The notes beneath the pieces are model-generated. The model did no database searches. It saw only the letters and a program-made list of their open reading frames with translations, and was not told the DNA's origin. From Saprospiraceae bacterium UBA7328 (GTDB taxonomy: Bacteria; Bacteroidota; Bacteroidia; Chitinophagales; Saprospiraceae): a stretch of DNA of 36,933 nt. Made by a program: the position numbers and the translations under genes. This document shows, piece by piece, positions 24,079 to 32,443 of this stretch. Where the stretch lies: NCBI GenBank assembly GCA_002471345.1, contig DKPS01000285.1, positions 1 through 36,933 of the forward strand. The letters run 5' to 3'. Within the stretch, counting starts at the first letter, position 1, and the number at the start of each line of letters is the position of its first letter.

Positions 24079-25611
24079 ATGAATGATAAAATAGTAATTC
24101 TGGATTTTGGGTCACAATACACCCAACTTATCGCCAGGAGGATCAGAGAGCTAAATGTTTTTTGTGAGATATTTCCTTTCAACAAAAAAATAGAGATCAC
24201 TAAAGATATAAAGGCTGTAGTCTTGACAGGGAGTCCATTCTCTGTAAATGATCCAAATGCTCCTCAGATAGATATAGAGCAGTATGTGAATAAAGTGCCT
24301 CTGTTAGGGGTGTGTTACGGTGCGCAATATTTAGCGAAAGAGTTGGGCGGAAGGGTTGAGAAATCTACGAAAAGAGAGTATGGCAAGGCAAAGGTTTCGG
24401 TTAATTCATTATCTCCTTTATTAGAGGGCCTTGAACAAGGAAGTCAGGTGTGGATGTCACATGCTGACACAATTATTTCTGTTCCTGATTCTTTTAAGAC
24501 CATCGCTCAAACTGAATCTATTCCAATAGCAGCATTTGAATTTATTGCTAGTAAAACTCCAGTTTTTGGTTTGCAATTTCATCCTGAAGTCACTCATAGT
24601 AGTCAAGGAAAAGAAATATTATCAAACTTCATACTTAATATCGCTGGAGCACAACCGACTTGGACACCAGAAGCTTTTATTGACGAAACTGTTAATTGGA
24701 TAAAAGAGAGTGTAGGAACTGAAAAGGTATTATTGGGTTTGTCTGGAGGAGTAGACAGTACTATTGCTGCATCTCTAATCCATAAGGCTATAGGCGACAA
24801 TTTACTATGTTACTTTATAAACAATGGCCTTCTTCGAAAGAATGAATTTGAAGATGTAATGGAAAGTTATAATGGAATGGGCCTAAATGTATTTGGAATA
24901 GATGCAAGCTCTGAATTTTTAACTTTGCTCGAAGGAGTAAGTGATCCTGAAAAGAAGAGAAAAATAATTGGAAAAACATTCATTGACGTTTTCGAAAGAG
25001 AAGCCAAGAAAAAATCGGATATCAAATGGCTTGCCCAAGGTACTATCTATCCTGATGTAATTGAGTCAGTAAGTGTACATGGACCGAGTGTTACTATTAA
25101 ATCTCATCATAATGTTGGAGGATTACCAGAAAAATTAGATTTGAAGCTAATAGAACCTCTTAGAATGCTATTTAAAGATGAAGTTAGACGAGTTGGTCGG
25201 AGTTTAGAAGTAAAGAATGAAATAGTAAGTCGACATCCTTTTCCAGGTCCAGGTTTGGCTATAAGAATACTGGGGCCAATATCTAAAGAAAGAGTCCGAT
25301 TATGCCAGGAAGCGGATCATATTTATATAAATAAGCTAAAAGAATCTGGGTGGTATGATAAAGTATGGCAAGCCGGTGTTATTCTATTGCCAATAAAGTC
25401 CGTTGGTGTAATGGGAGATGAAAGAACATATGAAAACACAGTAGCTTTGCGTTGTGTTAATTCCGTAGATGGAATGACCGCTGAGTGGAGCCATCTGCCC
25501 TATGAACTTTTAGCAGAAATATCCAATGATATTATAAATCATGTCAAAGGAATAAATCGTGTAGTATATGACATTAGTACAAAGCCGCCTTCCACTATTG
25601 AATGGGAATAA
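24079..25611 (+). CDS. guaA: GMP synthase (glutamine-hydrolysing)
   Basis: Converts XMP to GMP using glutamine and ATP. The 510-residue two-domain protein has an N-terminal class I glutamine amidotransferase with the nucleophile elbow [12 protein letters not shown] (Cys76) and the His-Glu of [10 protein letters not shown]. The ATP-pyrophosphatase P-loop [13 protein letters not shown] follows near residue 220. The C-terminal dimerisation domain includes [15 protein letters not shown] and ends KPPSTIEWE, the canonical GuaA terminus. The following lipoprotein gene overlaps its 3' end in another frame by 44 bases (14 if the TTG start is used). Confidence 0.98.
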   Translation: MNDKIVILDFGSQYTQLIARRIRELNVFCEIFPFNKKIEITKDIKAVVLTGSPFSVNDPNAPQIDIEQYVNKVPLLGVCYGAQYLAKELGGRVEKSTKREYGKAKVSVNSLSPLLEGLEQGSQVWMSHADTIISVPDSFKTIAQTESIPIAAFEFIASKTPVFGLQFHPEVTHSSQGKEILSNFILNIAGAQPTWTPEAFIDETVNWIKESVGTEKVLLGLSGGVDSTIAASLIHKAIGDNLLCYFINNGLLRKNEFEDVMESYNGMGLNVFGIDASSEFLTLLEGVSDPEKKRKIIGKTFIDVFEREAKKKSDIKWLAQGTIYPDVIESVSVHGPSVTIKSHHNVGGLPEKLDLKLIEPLRMLFKDEVRRVGRSLEVKNEIVSRHPFPGPGLAIRILGPISKERVRLCQEADHIYINKLKESGWYDKVWQAGVILLPIKSVGVMGDERTYENTVALRCVNSVDGMTAEWSHLPYELLAEISNDIINHVKGINRVVYDISTKPPSTIEWE

Positions 25612-26962
25612 GTCCATTCTCATATTTTTAATACTTTCTTCTTTTTTAATAATGTCTTGTGCTAGCAATAAGTCTGCAACTAGAGTATTAAACCCAGTTA
25701 GAACAAAACCATCTACAGTATCTACTAAAGTAGATCCTGATAAAGTAGATACAGTGTCTTGGACTTTGTTGGATAGAGAAAACTATCCCCCTATTTCAAA
25801 TGAGCTAGCAATTGAAATGAACCCTCTTATAAGGCCAATTCAAAATGTGTCACTATTGATTCCTTTTGATGTGAGTGCAGAGACTACTTTGTTGACGAGA
25901 AGTGAAATGAAGTTTGGCCATTTCTATGCAGGTGTTCTTTTAGCTCTTGAGAAACTAGAGGAGCTAGACAAAACTATGGCTGTAAGTGTTTTTGATACAG
26001 ATCGAGATCAATCAAAAGTGGAGAGATTATTACAAAATATGGACGTGAGACAAAGTGATGTGATTGTAGGACCATATGAAACTAAGAACTTGAAAACCGT
26101 CGCCATATGGGGGCAACAGAATGATATTCCTGTGATTTCTCCTTGGAGATCATCATCAAGTATTGCTGAAAATAATCTTTACTACTACCAAATGAGACCG
26201 TTGATAGAGCAGTACTTTGAGGCAATACTGAAAGATGCTTTAAATAAACATGACCCATCCAATATCTTTATTATCAATGATCAAGGCAAAGATGATGACA
26301 CGAGAGTCCGAGCAATTCATAAAATGCACGAAACATTAAATAAGGGAAAAATTACAACTCCACTTAGTGAATACAAAATAGTTTCTGATTCTATCAAGAA
26401 TAGTGATTTTATGATGTTTGACACTCTTCTACACGAGCATCCCAATTCTGCACTCATAATTCCAAACTATTCTTCACGTGATGCCAGATATGTTTATTCT
26501 TTGATTAGGAAAATTAATGCGGAGATAGATGATGAAGAAATAGAGATTTATGGGATGCCAACATTAGTGAATGCTCAGAGATTAGATTTAGAATTTTTTA
26601 GAAGTTTGGATCTGAACACAGTTGATTTTAAACATACGGATAAGAGCAAAGAAGCTGTATCAAAATTTGTTAGTAATTATTTTGAAAAGTTTGGTCATCT
26701 TCCAAATGATGATAGTTATCATGGATATGATACAATGATACTTTTGGCTAATTCATCTGATTATGCCAAAGCAGGTGGATCATCAGAAACAAGTATTCCA
26801 CTTCCATTTTTAAGTATGGGAGTTAATTTCCAACGATATCATAAAAATAGAATGACTTCGGGAGGAAATTCAGCCCAAAAACCTGGTGATTTTATGGTCA
26901 ATTCAAATTTAAAGTTGATAGAGTATTATAATAGTAGATTCAGGGCTATCACAATTCGATAA
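25568..26962 (+). CDS. Periplasmic-binding-protein-like lipoprotein
   Basis: A 464-residue lipoprotein with a type 1 periplasmic-binding fold (receptor/leucine-binding protein family), likely anchored in the envelope. A signal peptide ends in the lipobox FLIMSC, with Cys31 acylated. The binding-domain core starts near residue 92 (VSLLIPFDV) and includes [20 protein letters not shown] and the hinge segment NDIPVISPW. The C-terminal lobe has [14 protein letters not shown] 25568 lies 44 bases inside guaA; an alternative TTG at 25598 gives a tighter signal peptide (Cys21) and a 14-base overlap. In related genomes a similar gene follows guaA, often with LysM repeats; none is visible here. No ABC permease is adjacent, so a transport role is doubtful. 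Confidence 0.82.
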   Translation: MTLVQSRLPLLNGNKSILIFLILSSFLIMSCASNKSATRVLNPVRTKPSTVSTKVDPDKVDTVSWTLLDRENYPPISNELAIEMNPLIRPIQNVSLLIPFDVSAETTLLTRSEMKFGHFYAGVLLALEKLEELDKTMAVSVFDTDRDQSKVERLLQNMDVRQSDVIVGPYETKNLKTVAIWGQQNDIPVISPWRSSSSIAENNLYYYQMRPLIEQYFEAILKDALNKHDPSNIFIINDQGKDDDTRVRAIHKMHETLNKGKITTPLSEYKIVSDSIKNSDFMMFDTLLHEHPNSALIIPNYSSRDARYVYSLIRKINAEIDDEEIEIYGMPTLVNAQRLDLEFFRSLDLNTVDFKHTDKSKEAVSKFVSNYFEKFGHLPNDDSYHGYDTMILLANSSDYAKAGGSSETSIPLPFLSMGVNFQRYHKNRMTSGGNSAQKPGDFMVNSNLKLIEYYNSRFRAITIR

Positions 26963-26965
26963 CTA

Positions 26966-27589
26966 ATGTTCACTTTGGATATTTCAGAGAAAAGATTGAA
27001 TCGCTTTAAAGAAGTAGCATCAAGACGACAGACTGACCTTACAGTTATTTTAGAAAATGTTCATGACCTACATAACATTGGAGCAGTGCTACGTAGCTGC
27101 GATGCAGTTGGAATAGATGAAATTTTTATTATTGATACCGATCCTAGATTATTGGGCAGAAAATTATCTGACAATAAGAGCAGCTCAACAGGGATTAACA
27201 AATGGATTAAAATTCATGAATTCAATTCTATTTTAAGTTGCATTACTGCTGTTTCTGAGAAATATGAAAGAATAATAGGAACTGTGCTTGGTGAAAAATC
27301 GAAGTCAATACACGATTTTGACTACACGTCCAGTACTGCATTTATATTTGGAAATGAAAAAGAAGGGATAACACCTGAACTTCAAAAACATATAGATTAT
27401 AACATGATAATCCCTCAATTCGGATTTGCTCAAAGTCTAAATATTTCTGTTGCCTGTGCAGTAACCCTTTATGAAGTACTTAGGCAAAGAGAGCAAAAAG
27501 GGATGTATGATTCAAAAGAATATTCAACTATCCTAAATAGATTCAGATCCATTGATGAAGGCAAAAGACTGAATAAAATTAAGAATTAG
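26966..27589 (+). CDS. trmH: SpoU/TrmH family RNA 2'-O-methyltransferase (probable tRNA Gm18 methyltransferase)
   Basis: Uses SAM to methylate a ribose 2'-OH, most likely G18 of tRNA. The 207-residue SPOUT protein shows the three family motifs: motif 1 LHNIGAVLRSCDAVG (with the catalytic Asn and Arg), motif 2 FIFGNEKEGI, and motif 3 FAQSLNISVACAVTLYE. It lacks the N-terminal substrate domain of the RlmB type, which favours TrmH. It starts three bases after the lipoprotein stop, so they form one unit. The symbol is inferred from length and motifs. Confidence 0.88.
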   Translation: MFTLDISEKRLNRFKEVASRRQTDLTVILENVHDLHNIGAVLRSCDAVGIDEIFIIDTDPRLLGRKLSDNKSSSTGINKWIKIHEFNSILSCITAVSEKYERIIGTVLGEKSKSIHDFDYTSSTAFIFGNEKEGITPELQKHIDYNMIIPQFGFAQSLNISVACAVTLYEVLRQREQKGMYDSKEYSTILNRFRSIDEGKRLNKIKN

Positions 27590-27610
27590 CATTATATCAA
27601 ATTGAACGTC

Positions 27611-28807
27611 TTATTTTAATTTTTCAAAAAACCTTCTTATTCTTTTTGCAGCTTCAATCAATTGATTTTCAGAAGTAGCATATGATATTCTAATACAGTT
27701 ATCATTCCCAAAAGATGCTCCGGCAACGGTAGCAACAAATTCTTCAGAAAGGAGAGCTTCAGCTAAATCCTGTGAATTATTTATGGATTTGCCATTTAAC
27801 GATTTTCCATATGCGCTACTAACATCAGGGAAGAGATAAAAAGCACCATTGGGTATATTCAATAGCATATGAGGTATTCCATTCATCAATTCCAACATCA
27901 AGTCCCTCCTATTTTTGAAAATGGCTTTCATTTTCGCCTTTTCATTTGATTCTGTAAGGAGAGCTATTGCAGCAGCTTTTTGTCCAAATGACGTTGCTCC
28001 AGAAGTAACCTGCCCTTGTATCTTAGCACATGCCTTTGCAATAGGCAAAGGAGCTGCCATATATCCAAGCCTCCATCCGGTCATGGCAAAGCCTTTTGAC
28101 ATTCCATTTACAACTATAGTTCTGTGTTTTACTTGTTCAAATTGAGCTATGCTCTGATGCTCACCTTCGAAAACGATATATTCATATATTTCATCAGAGA
28201 CAACCAAAACATCAGGATAACCCTCTAGTATTTTGGCAAATGTCCCTAGTTCCTCTTTAGTATATACAGATCCAGTAGGATTACAAGGAGAGGAAAACAA
28301 TATAAATTTTGTTTTATCTGAGAGTGCATTCTTCAATTGATCAGCTGTGACTTTATAATCGTCTTGCACCTCGGAGTTAAGGCCTATAACTTTCGCTCCT
28401 GTAAGTTCTACAATTGCACTGTAAGAGACCCAATAAGGAGCAAATATGACTACCTCATCTCCTTTATCTAGTAAAGCCTGAGCTATATTATAAATACATT
28501 GCTTTGCACCATTAGATACAACTATTTGATTTATATCATAATCGAGATTGTTGTCTCTCTTGAGCTTTTTAACTATTGCCTCTCTGAATTCAACAAGTCC
28601 CGGCACAGGAGTGTAATGTGTATATCCACTTTTCATTGCCTCATGAGCCGCATCAATAATAAAACCTGGGGTGTCAAAATCCGGTTCGCCAAGACTTAGA
28701 GATATGACATCATGGCCTTTTGACTTGAAATCTCTTGCCATTTGTGCCATTTTGATCGTAGCAGATTCAACTAGATTATTAACTGTATTTGAGAGTCTTA
28801 TTTGCAT
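27611..28807 (-). CDS. Aspartate aminotransferase, class I PLP enzyme (subgroup Ib)
   Basis: Transfers the amino group between aspartate and 2-oxoglutarate with PLP. From ATG 28807 the product is 398 residues. Motifs seen are SLGEPDFDTP, VSNGAKQCIYN, FSSPCNPTGSVY (Asn and Pro at the PLP ring), SDEIYEYIVF and the Schiff-base lysine in VNGMSKGFAMTGWRLGY. The C-terminal RISYAT holds the carboxylate-binding arginine. A longer TTG start at 28825 would add six residues (MSQIFQ) but overlaps the -7 box, so ATG 28807 is preferred. It is divergent from the ompA-type gene and converges on trmH with a 21-base gap. Confidence 0.93.
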   Translation of the reverse strand: MQIRLSNTVNNLVESATIKMAQMARDFKSKGHDVISLSLGEPDFDTPGFIIDAAHEAMKSGYTHYTPVPGLVEFREAIVKKLKRDNNLDYDINQIVVSNGAKQCIYNIAQALLDKGDEVVIFAPYWVSYSAIVELTGAKVIGLNSEVQDDYKVTADQLKNALSDKTKFILFSSPCNPTGSVYTKEELGTFAKILEGYPDVLVVSDEIYEYIVFEGEHQSIAQFEQVKHRTIVVNGMSKGFAMTGWRLGYMAAPLPIAKACAKIQGQVTSGATSFGQKAAAIALLTESNEKAKMKAIFKNRRDLMLELMNGIPHMLLNIPNGAFYLFPDVSSAYGKSLNGKSINNSQDLAEALLSEEFVATVAGASFGNDNCIRISYATSENQLIEAAKRIRRFFEKLK

Positions 28808-28822
28808 TTGAAAAATTTGGCT

Positions 28823-28830
28823 CAAAAATA
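28823..28830 (-). promoter_or_regulatory. -7 box upstream of the aspartate aminotransferase gene
   Basis: Reads TATTTTTG on the minus strand, an exact TAnnTTTG match, 15 bases before ATG 28807. It makes the longer TTG start unlikely. No clear -33 element was found. Confidence 0.45.
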
Positions 28831-28945
28831 GATAAAGAACCTATGTATTGATTAATTCTGGAAGAGAATTAATTTTTTAGATATAATCCGCATTATTTTT
28901 AACATTAAGGGTATTCCCTTGGTAATGTTGTTTATATAAATAGAT

Positions 28946-28953
28946 TAACTTTG
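28946..28953 (+). promoter_or_regulatory. -7 box upstream of the ompA-type gene
   Basis: TAACTTTG, an exact TAnnTTTG match, 22 bases before the ATG at 28976. Candidate -33 elements are a TTG at 28928-28930 (15-base spacer, short) and a CTTG at 28918-28921 (24-base spacer, long); neither is ideal. Confidence 0.45.
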
Positions 28954-28975
28954 TTGACTAAATCATTGGATTAAT

Positions 28976-30733
28976 ATGTATACTAAATCAGTAATACTTA
29001 TTGTAATTTTATTCTTATCATTTTCATTTGTTTCAGCTCAAGATAGTGGAGAGGTCCAAGATATGGAAATGAAAGAAATGGATGACAAGGAGAACACTTT
29101 TTATAGGGACGGAATTACTGTAAAAGCTCTTCTTATGGACTACCAATCTCAAAATGGTGGTGATCTTGGCCAGGTTAACAAATATCATCATGGATTTGAA
29201 GTAGGATATCTTCGAAGTCTTACTGATAGAATTGGCATTGGTCTTCCTCTGAAGGTTGGTGTTGTTTCATATGATGTGGAGTTGGATAATTTTCATAAGA
29301 CCGTTGTTGGCATTGATATAGTAGGCCAGTACAATTTCGTAGGACCACAATCGTCTCTTATTCCATATGCCACTCTAGGATATGGCTATGTATATGAAAA
29401 ATCGGGTCATGAGGTAGATGTTACAAATAACCTTCAGGCGTCAGGAGGGATTGGACTAAAACTTAGATTAGAAGATCGTGCATTTCTGAATTGGGAATCC
29501 CAATACAGGTATTCATTATCAGATAATAGACACAACCTACATCATGGATTAGGATTTCTATACTACTTAGGTAAAAGAAAAACAAAGGTTAAAAAGAAAA
29601 GAGATACTAGTGAGTTAGATTCTGATGGTGATGGTATAATAGATGAATTGGATTTATGTCCTCAGGTACCTGGATTAGAAGAACTGCAAGGATGTCCTGA
29701 TAAGGATGGCGATGGAATTGCAGACTATTTAGATAAATGTCCAGAAATTCCTGGCCTTCCCTCAATGAATGGATGCCCTGATACAGATGGTGATGGTGTA
29801 AGTGATAATGATGATGAGTGTCCTAACTTAGTAGGAACTAGAACTAATAAAGGCTGTCCAGAGAATGATGCTGATAATGATGGTATTCCGAATGACCTAG
29901 ATAAATGTCCCACTGTCGCTGGAACCGTAGCAAACAATGGATGCCCAGAAGTGGATACAGATGGTGATGGTACTCCAGACAACATAGATAGATGTCCAAA
30001 CGTAGTAGGAACTAAAAATACTCTAGGATGTCCAGATAGAGATGGTGATGGTATAAGAGATAGTGAAGATAGATGCCCATCTACTGTCGGAACAGTTGCA
30101 AATAATGGTTGTCCTTCTAGAACGACTACAACTTCTTCTACGGGCACAGATTTACCAGATACAGATGGTGATGGCATTTTAGATAGAGATGATCTATGTC
30201 CTACGAAGCCTGGATTAGCTGCTTTTAGTGGTTGTCCTGATACAGATGGTGATGGCATAGATGATAGTCGAGACAGATGCCCGAATACTCCAGGTACTAT
30301 TGATAATGACGGTTGCCCAAGATCTACCTCCACTACTGGAACTAGTAGCACTACAACGGCTGCTCCAATTGCTCAAAGAGATTTAGAATTCTTAGAAATA
30401 GCGATGAGATCAATTCAATTTGAATCTGGAAAAGCAGAGTTGAAAATTGAGAGTTATAGAATCTTGAGACAGATTGCAGAAATACTAAATAGATATCCAG
30501 ATTACAACTTGTCTATCAGCGGCCATACAGATAACGTTGGCGGTGCAGCTCCTAATCAGATATTATCGGAAAATAGAGCGAAAGCATGTTATCAATTCTT
30601 AATCAATGCAGGTATAGATGAGACTAGAATGAACTATGCGGGATATGGAGAATCTCAACCAGTAGCTGATAATGGTTCCGTTATTGGCAGAACGTTGAAC
30701 AGAAGAGTAGAATTCAGCTTGATTCCTAGATAA
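28976..30733 (+). CDS. OmpA-family outer-membrane protein with thrombospondin type 3 repeats
   Basis: A 585-residue outer-membrane porin-like protein that ties the outer membrane to peptidoglycan. It has a signal peptide (cleavage near VSAQ, residue 22) and then an N-terminal beta-barrel-like domain (about 40-200, aromatic beta strands). Eight Ca-binding thrombospondin type 3 repeats follow (about 215-447, each DxDGDGxxD...CP...GCP). A Thr/Ser-rich spacer (TTTTSSTGTDLP) interrupts them between repeats 6 and 7, and a second one follows repeat 8. The C-terminal OmpA domain (about 475-585) carries ISGHTDNVGG and the peptidoglycan-binding ENRAKACYQFL and GRTLNRRVEF segments. The gene stands alone with its own promoter. 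Confidence 0.94.
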   Translation: MYTKSVILIVILFLSFSFVSAQDSGEVQDMEMKEMDDKENTFYRDGITVKALLMDYQSQNGGDLGQVNKYHHGFEVGYLRSLTDRIGIGLPLKVGVVSYDVELDNFHKTVVGIDIVGQYNFVGPQSSLIPYATLGYGYVYEKSGHEVDVTNNLQASGGIGLKLRLEDRAFLNWESQYRYSLSDNRHNLHHGLGFLYYLGKRKTKVKKKRDTSELDSDGDGIIDELDLCPQVPGLEELQGCPDKDGDGIADYLDKCPEIPGLPSMNGCPDTDGDGVSDNDDECPNLVGTRTNKGCPENDADNDGIPNDLDKCPTVAGTVANNGCPEVDTDGDGTPDNIDRCPNVVGTKNTLGCPDRDGDGIRDSEDRCPSTVGTVANNGCPSRTTTTSSTGTDLPDTDGDGILDRDDLCPTKPGLAAFSGCPDTDGDGIDDSRDRCPNTPGTIDNDGCPRSTSTTGTSSTTTAAPIAQRDLEFLEIAMRSIQFESGKAELKIESYRILRQIAEILNRYPDYNLSISGHTDNVGGAAPNQILSENRAKACYQFLINAGIDETRMNYAGYGESQPVADNGSVIGRTLNRRVEFSLIPR

Positions 30734-30742
30734 GATAAAAAC

Positions 30743-30783
30743 AGAATTAGAAGAATAATAGAAAATATTATTCTTCTAATTCT
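30743..30783. terminator. Bidirectional terminator between ompA-type gene and purE
   Basis: A perfect 18-bp inverted repeat: AGAATTAGAAGAATAATA (30743-30760) and its complement (30766-30783) around a five-base loop. The right arm contains the purE stop (30768-30770) and the last four purE codons. It ends ten bases past the ompA stop. The stem is A/T-rich; a weak T-run (TTTT-like) follows on the minus strand only. Confidence 0.6.
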
Positions 30784-31259
30784 TCTATTTGTATTTGCAC
30801 TTTCACTTTAAGAGCTTCCTTATATTTTACAAGTTTATCTTGAATCTTATCATCAGATATACCTAGTATTTCTGCAGCTAAAAGACCTGCATTCTGTGCA
30901 GCATTTAGAGCCACCGTCGCAACAGGTACTCCATTAGGCATTTGTAGTATTGATAATATTGAGTCCCAACCGTCAATGGAATTTGATGATTTAATAGGAA
31001 CACCTATAATCGGAAGGGTAGTGAGCGAAGCAGTCATGCCTGGTAAATGAGCAGCTCCTCCAGCTCCAGCAATGACTACTTTGAGTCCTTTGGATCTTGC
31101 ATCCTGAGCATAAGAAACCATTCTTTCTGGAGTTCTATGTGCGGATACTACTGTGATTTCATATTGAATTCCAAATTGATCGAGAATTTCTGCTGCTTTT
31201 GACATAATTGGAAGATCAGAACTTGATCCCATTATTATTCCAACAAGTGGTTTCTTCAT
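30768..31259 (-). CDS. purE: N5-carboxyaminoimidazole ribonucleotide mutase
   Basis: Isomerises N5-CAIR to CAIR in purine synthesis. From ATG 31259 the product is 163 residues, normal for class I PurE. Motifs visible are [11 protein letters not shown] near the N-terminus, [10 protein letters not shown] (catalytic His), [12 protein letters not shown] and [14 protein letters not shown] at 31268 would add three residues and overlap the purK stop, and is less likely. It follows purK by five bases in one operon. Its C-terminus is IEELEE, whose codons form half of the terminator stem. Confidence 0.95.
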   Translation of the reverse strand: MKKPLVGIIMGSSSDLPIMSKAAEILDQFGIQYEITVVSAHRTPERMVSYAQDARSKGLKVVIAGAGGAAHLPGMTASLTTLPIIGVPIKSSNSIDGWDSILSILQMPNGVPVATVALNAAQNAGLLAAEILGISDDKIQDKLVKYKEALKVKVQIQIEELEE

Positions 31260-31264
31260 ACTTT

Positions 31265-32413
31265 TCAAATGTTTAACGGTGAAGTACTAAATGATTTCTT
31301 AATTCTTGAAATAGATTCATATGGAATTCTTTCTTTTTCATGTATCAGGGTTACATGACCCATTTTTCTAAATGGTTTGGTATTTTGTTTGCCGTATAAG
31401 TGCAGATTACTTCCGTTTATTCTTAGTATCTCATCTTCTCCTGAAATAACAGTTTCTCCTGAATAGCCGGGACTACCTAAAAGATTTATTAATACTGAAT
31501 GAGCAAGAATATCAGGTTTACCTAATGGAAGATTTAGAATAGCTCTGAGATGATTCTCATACTGAGAAGTATAGCAAGATTCAATAGTATGGTGGCCGCT
31601 ATTATGAGGCCTTGGAGCTGATTCATTTAAAATGAGCTTTCCTGTTTTATCCAAAAACATTTCAATTGCTAGAATACCAACTAATTCTAGTGTATTTGCA
31701 ATATTATAAGCCATTTCGGTTGCCTCTAAACATGTGGATTTTTCGATATGGGCCGGAGAAATCTGATAGTCTAGAAGGTTAGCTTCATGATTGAAAACCA
31801 TTTCTACTGGTTCATAAATCGAGACATGTCCACTTTTGTTTCTGCATACAATTACAGCAATTTCCTTTTCAATACTCACAAGTTCTTCGACAACTGAAGG
31901 AGTATCAAAAAGGAGGTCCACATATTTATCATCATGACATACAAGTACACCTTGTCCATCATATCCATCTCTTCGTGCCTTTTGAACAAAAGGAAAGTTT
32001 AACTGCCCTTTTTTAAGAGATTGTAGAATCTCATGTTTCGATTTGAACAAGATAAAATTAGAAGTAGGTATTTGATTTTCTTTATAGAATTGTTTTTGAA
32101 TTCCTTTATCCTGAATCATTGAAATAATCTCAGGAGAAGGATAAACTTTTCTACCTTCTTTTTCCAAATCAAAAAGTGCTGCAACATTTATTTTTTCAAA
32201 CTCAATTGTAAGAATATCCACAGTCCTCCCAAAATTCAGTACGTCTGAGTATTCTGTTATATCACCTTCAACAAATTGAGCACAAACTGAACCAGCTGGA
32301 AAATCTTTTTGTTTGTCCATGACATATATATCCAAGTTCATACCTGACCCTGCCATACATAACATTTTACCTAATTGTCCTCCTCCTAATATTCCTATTT
32401 TTTTATCCAGCAT
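31265..32413 (-). CDS. purK: N5-carboxyaminoimidazole ribonucleotide synthase
   Basis: ATP-grasp enzyme that carboxylates AIR with bicarbonate, feeding PurE. From ATG 32413 it is 382 residues, the usual length. It begins [19 protein letters not shown], with the ATP-grasp core [33 protein letters not shown], the metal-binding [20 protein letters not shown] and SGHHTIESC. The frame stays open to 32650, but residues encoded there (hydrophobic, Tyr-rich) lie within the oppositely oriented pyrC and have no family match. It ends in TGA, showing TGA is a normal stop here. purE follows directly; pyrC is divergent 30 bases away. Confidence 0.95.
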   Translation of the reverse strand: MLDKKIGILGGGQLGKMLCMAGSGMNLDIYVMDKQKDFPAGSVCAQFVEGDITEYSDVLNFGRTVDILTIEFEKINVAALFDLEKEGRKVYPSPEIISMIQDKGIQKQFYKENQIPTSNFILFKSKHEILQSLKKGQLNFPFVQKARRDGYDGQGVLVCHDDKYVDLLFDTPSVVEELVSIEKEIAVIVCRNKSGHVSIYEPVEMVFNHEANLLDYQISPAHIEKSTCLEATEMAYNIANTLELVGILAIEMFLDKTGKLILNESAPRPHNSGHHTIESCYTSQYENHLRAILNLPLGKPDILAHSVLINLLGSPGYSGETVISGEDEILRINGSNLHLYGKQNTKPFRKMGHVTLIHEKERIPYESISRIKKSFSTSPLNI

Positions 32414-32443
32414 CCTTACTACCTTCACAAAAATTTTCAATTG

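Noticed and set aside
29618..30320. Regularly spaced DNA repeats suggesting a CRISPR array
   Set aside because: The repeats are in frame, vary at synonymous and other positions, and encode TSP3 calcium loops; there are no unique spacers of constant length and no cas genes.
29725..30351. Long minus-strand open frame of 208 codons opposite the TSP3 repeats
   Set aside because: It is the reverse-strand shadow of the periodic GATGGTGATGG repeats of the ompA-type gene, with repetitive Ser/Pro/His composition and no start context.
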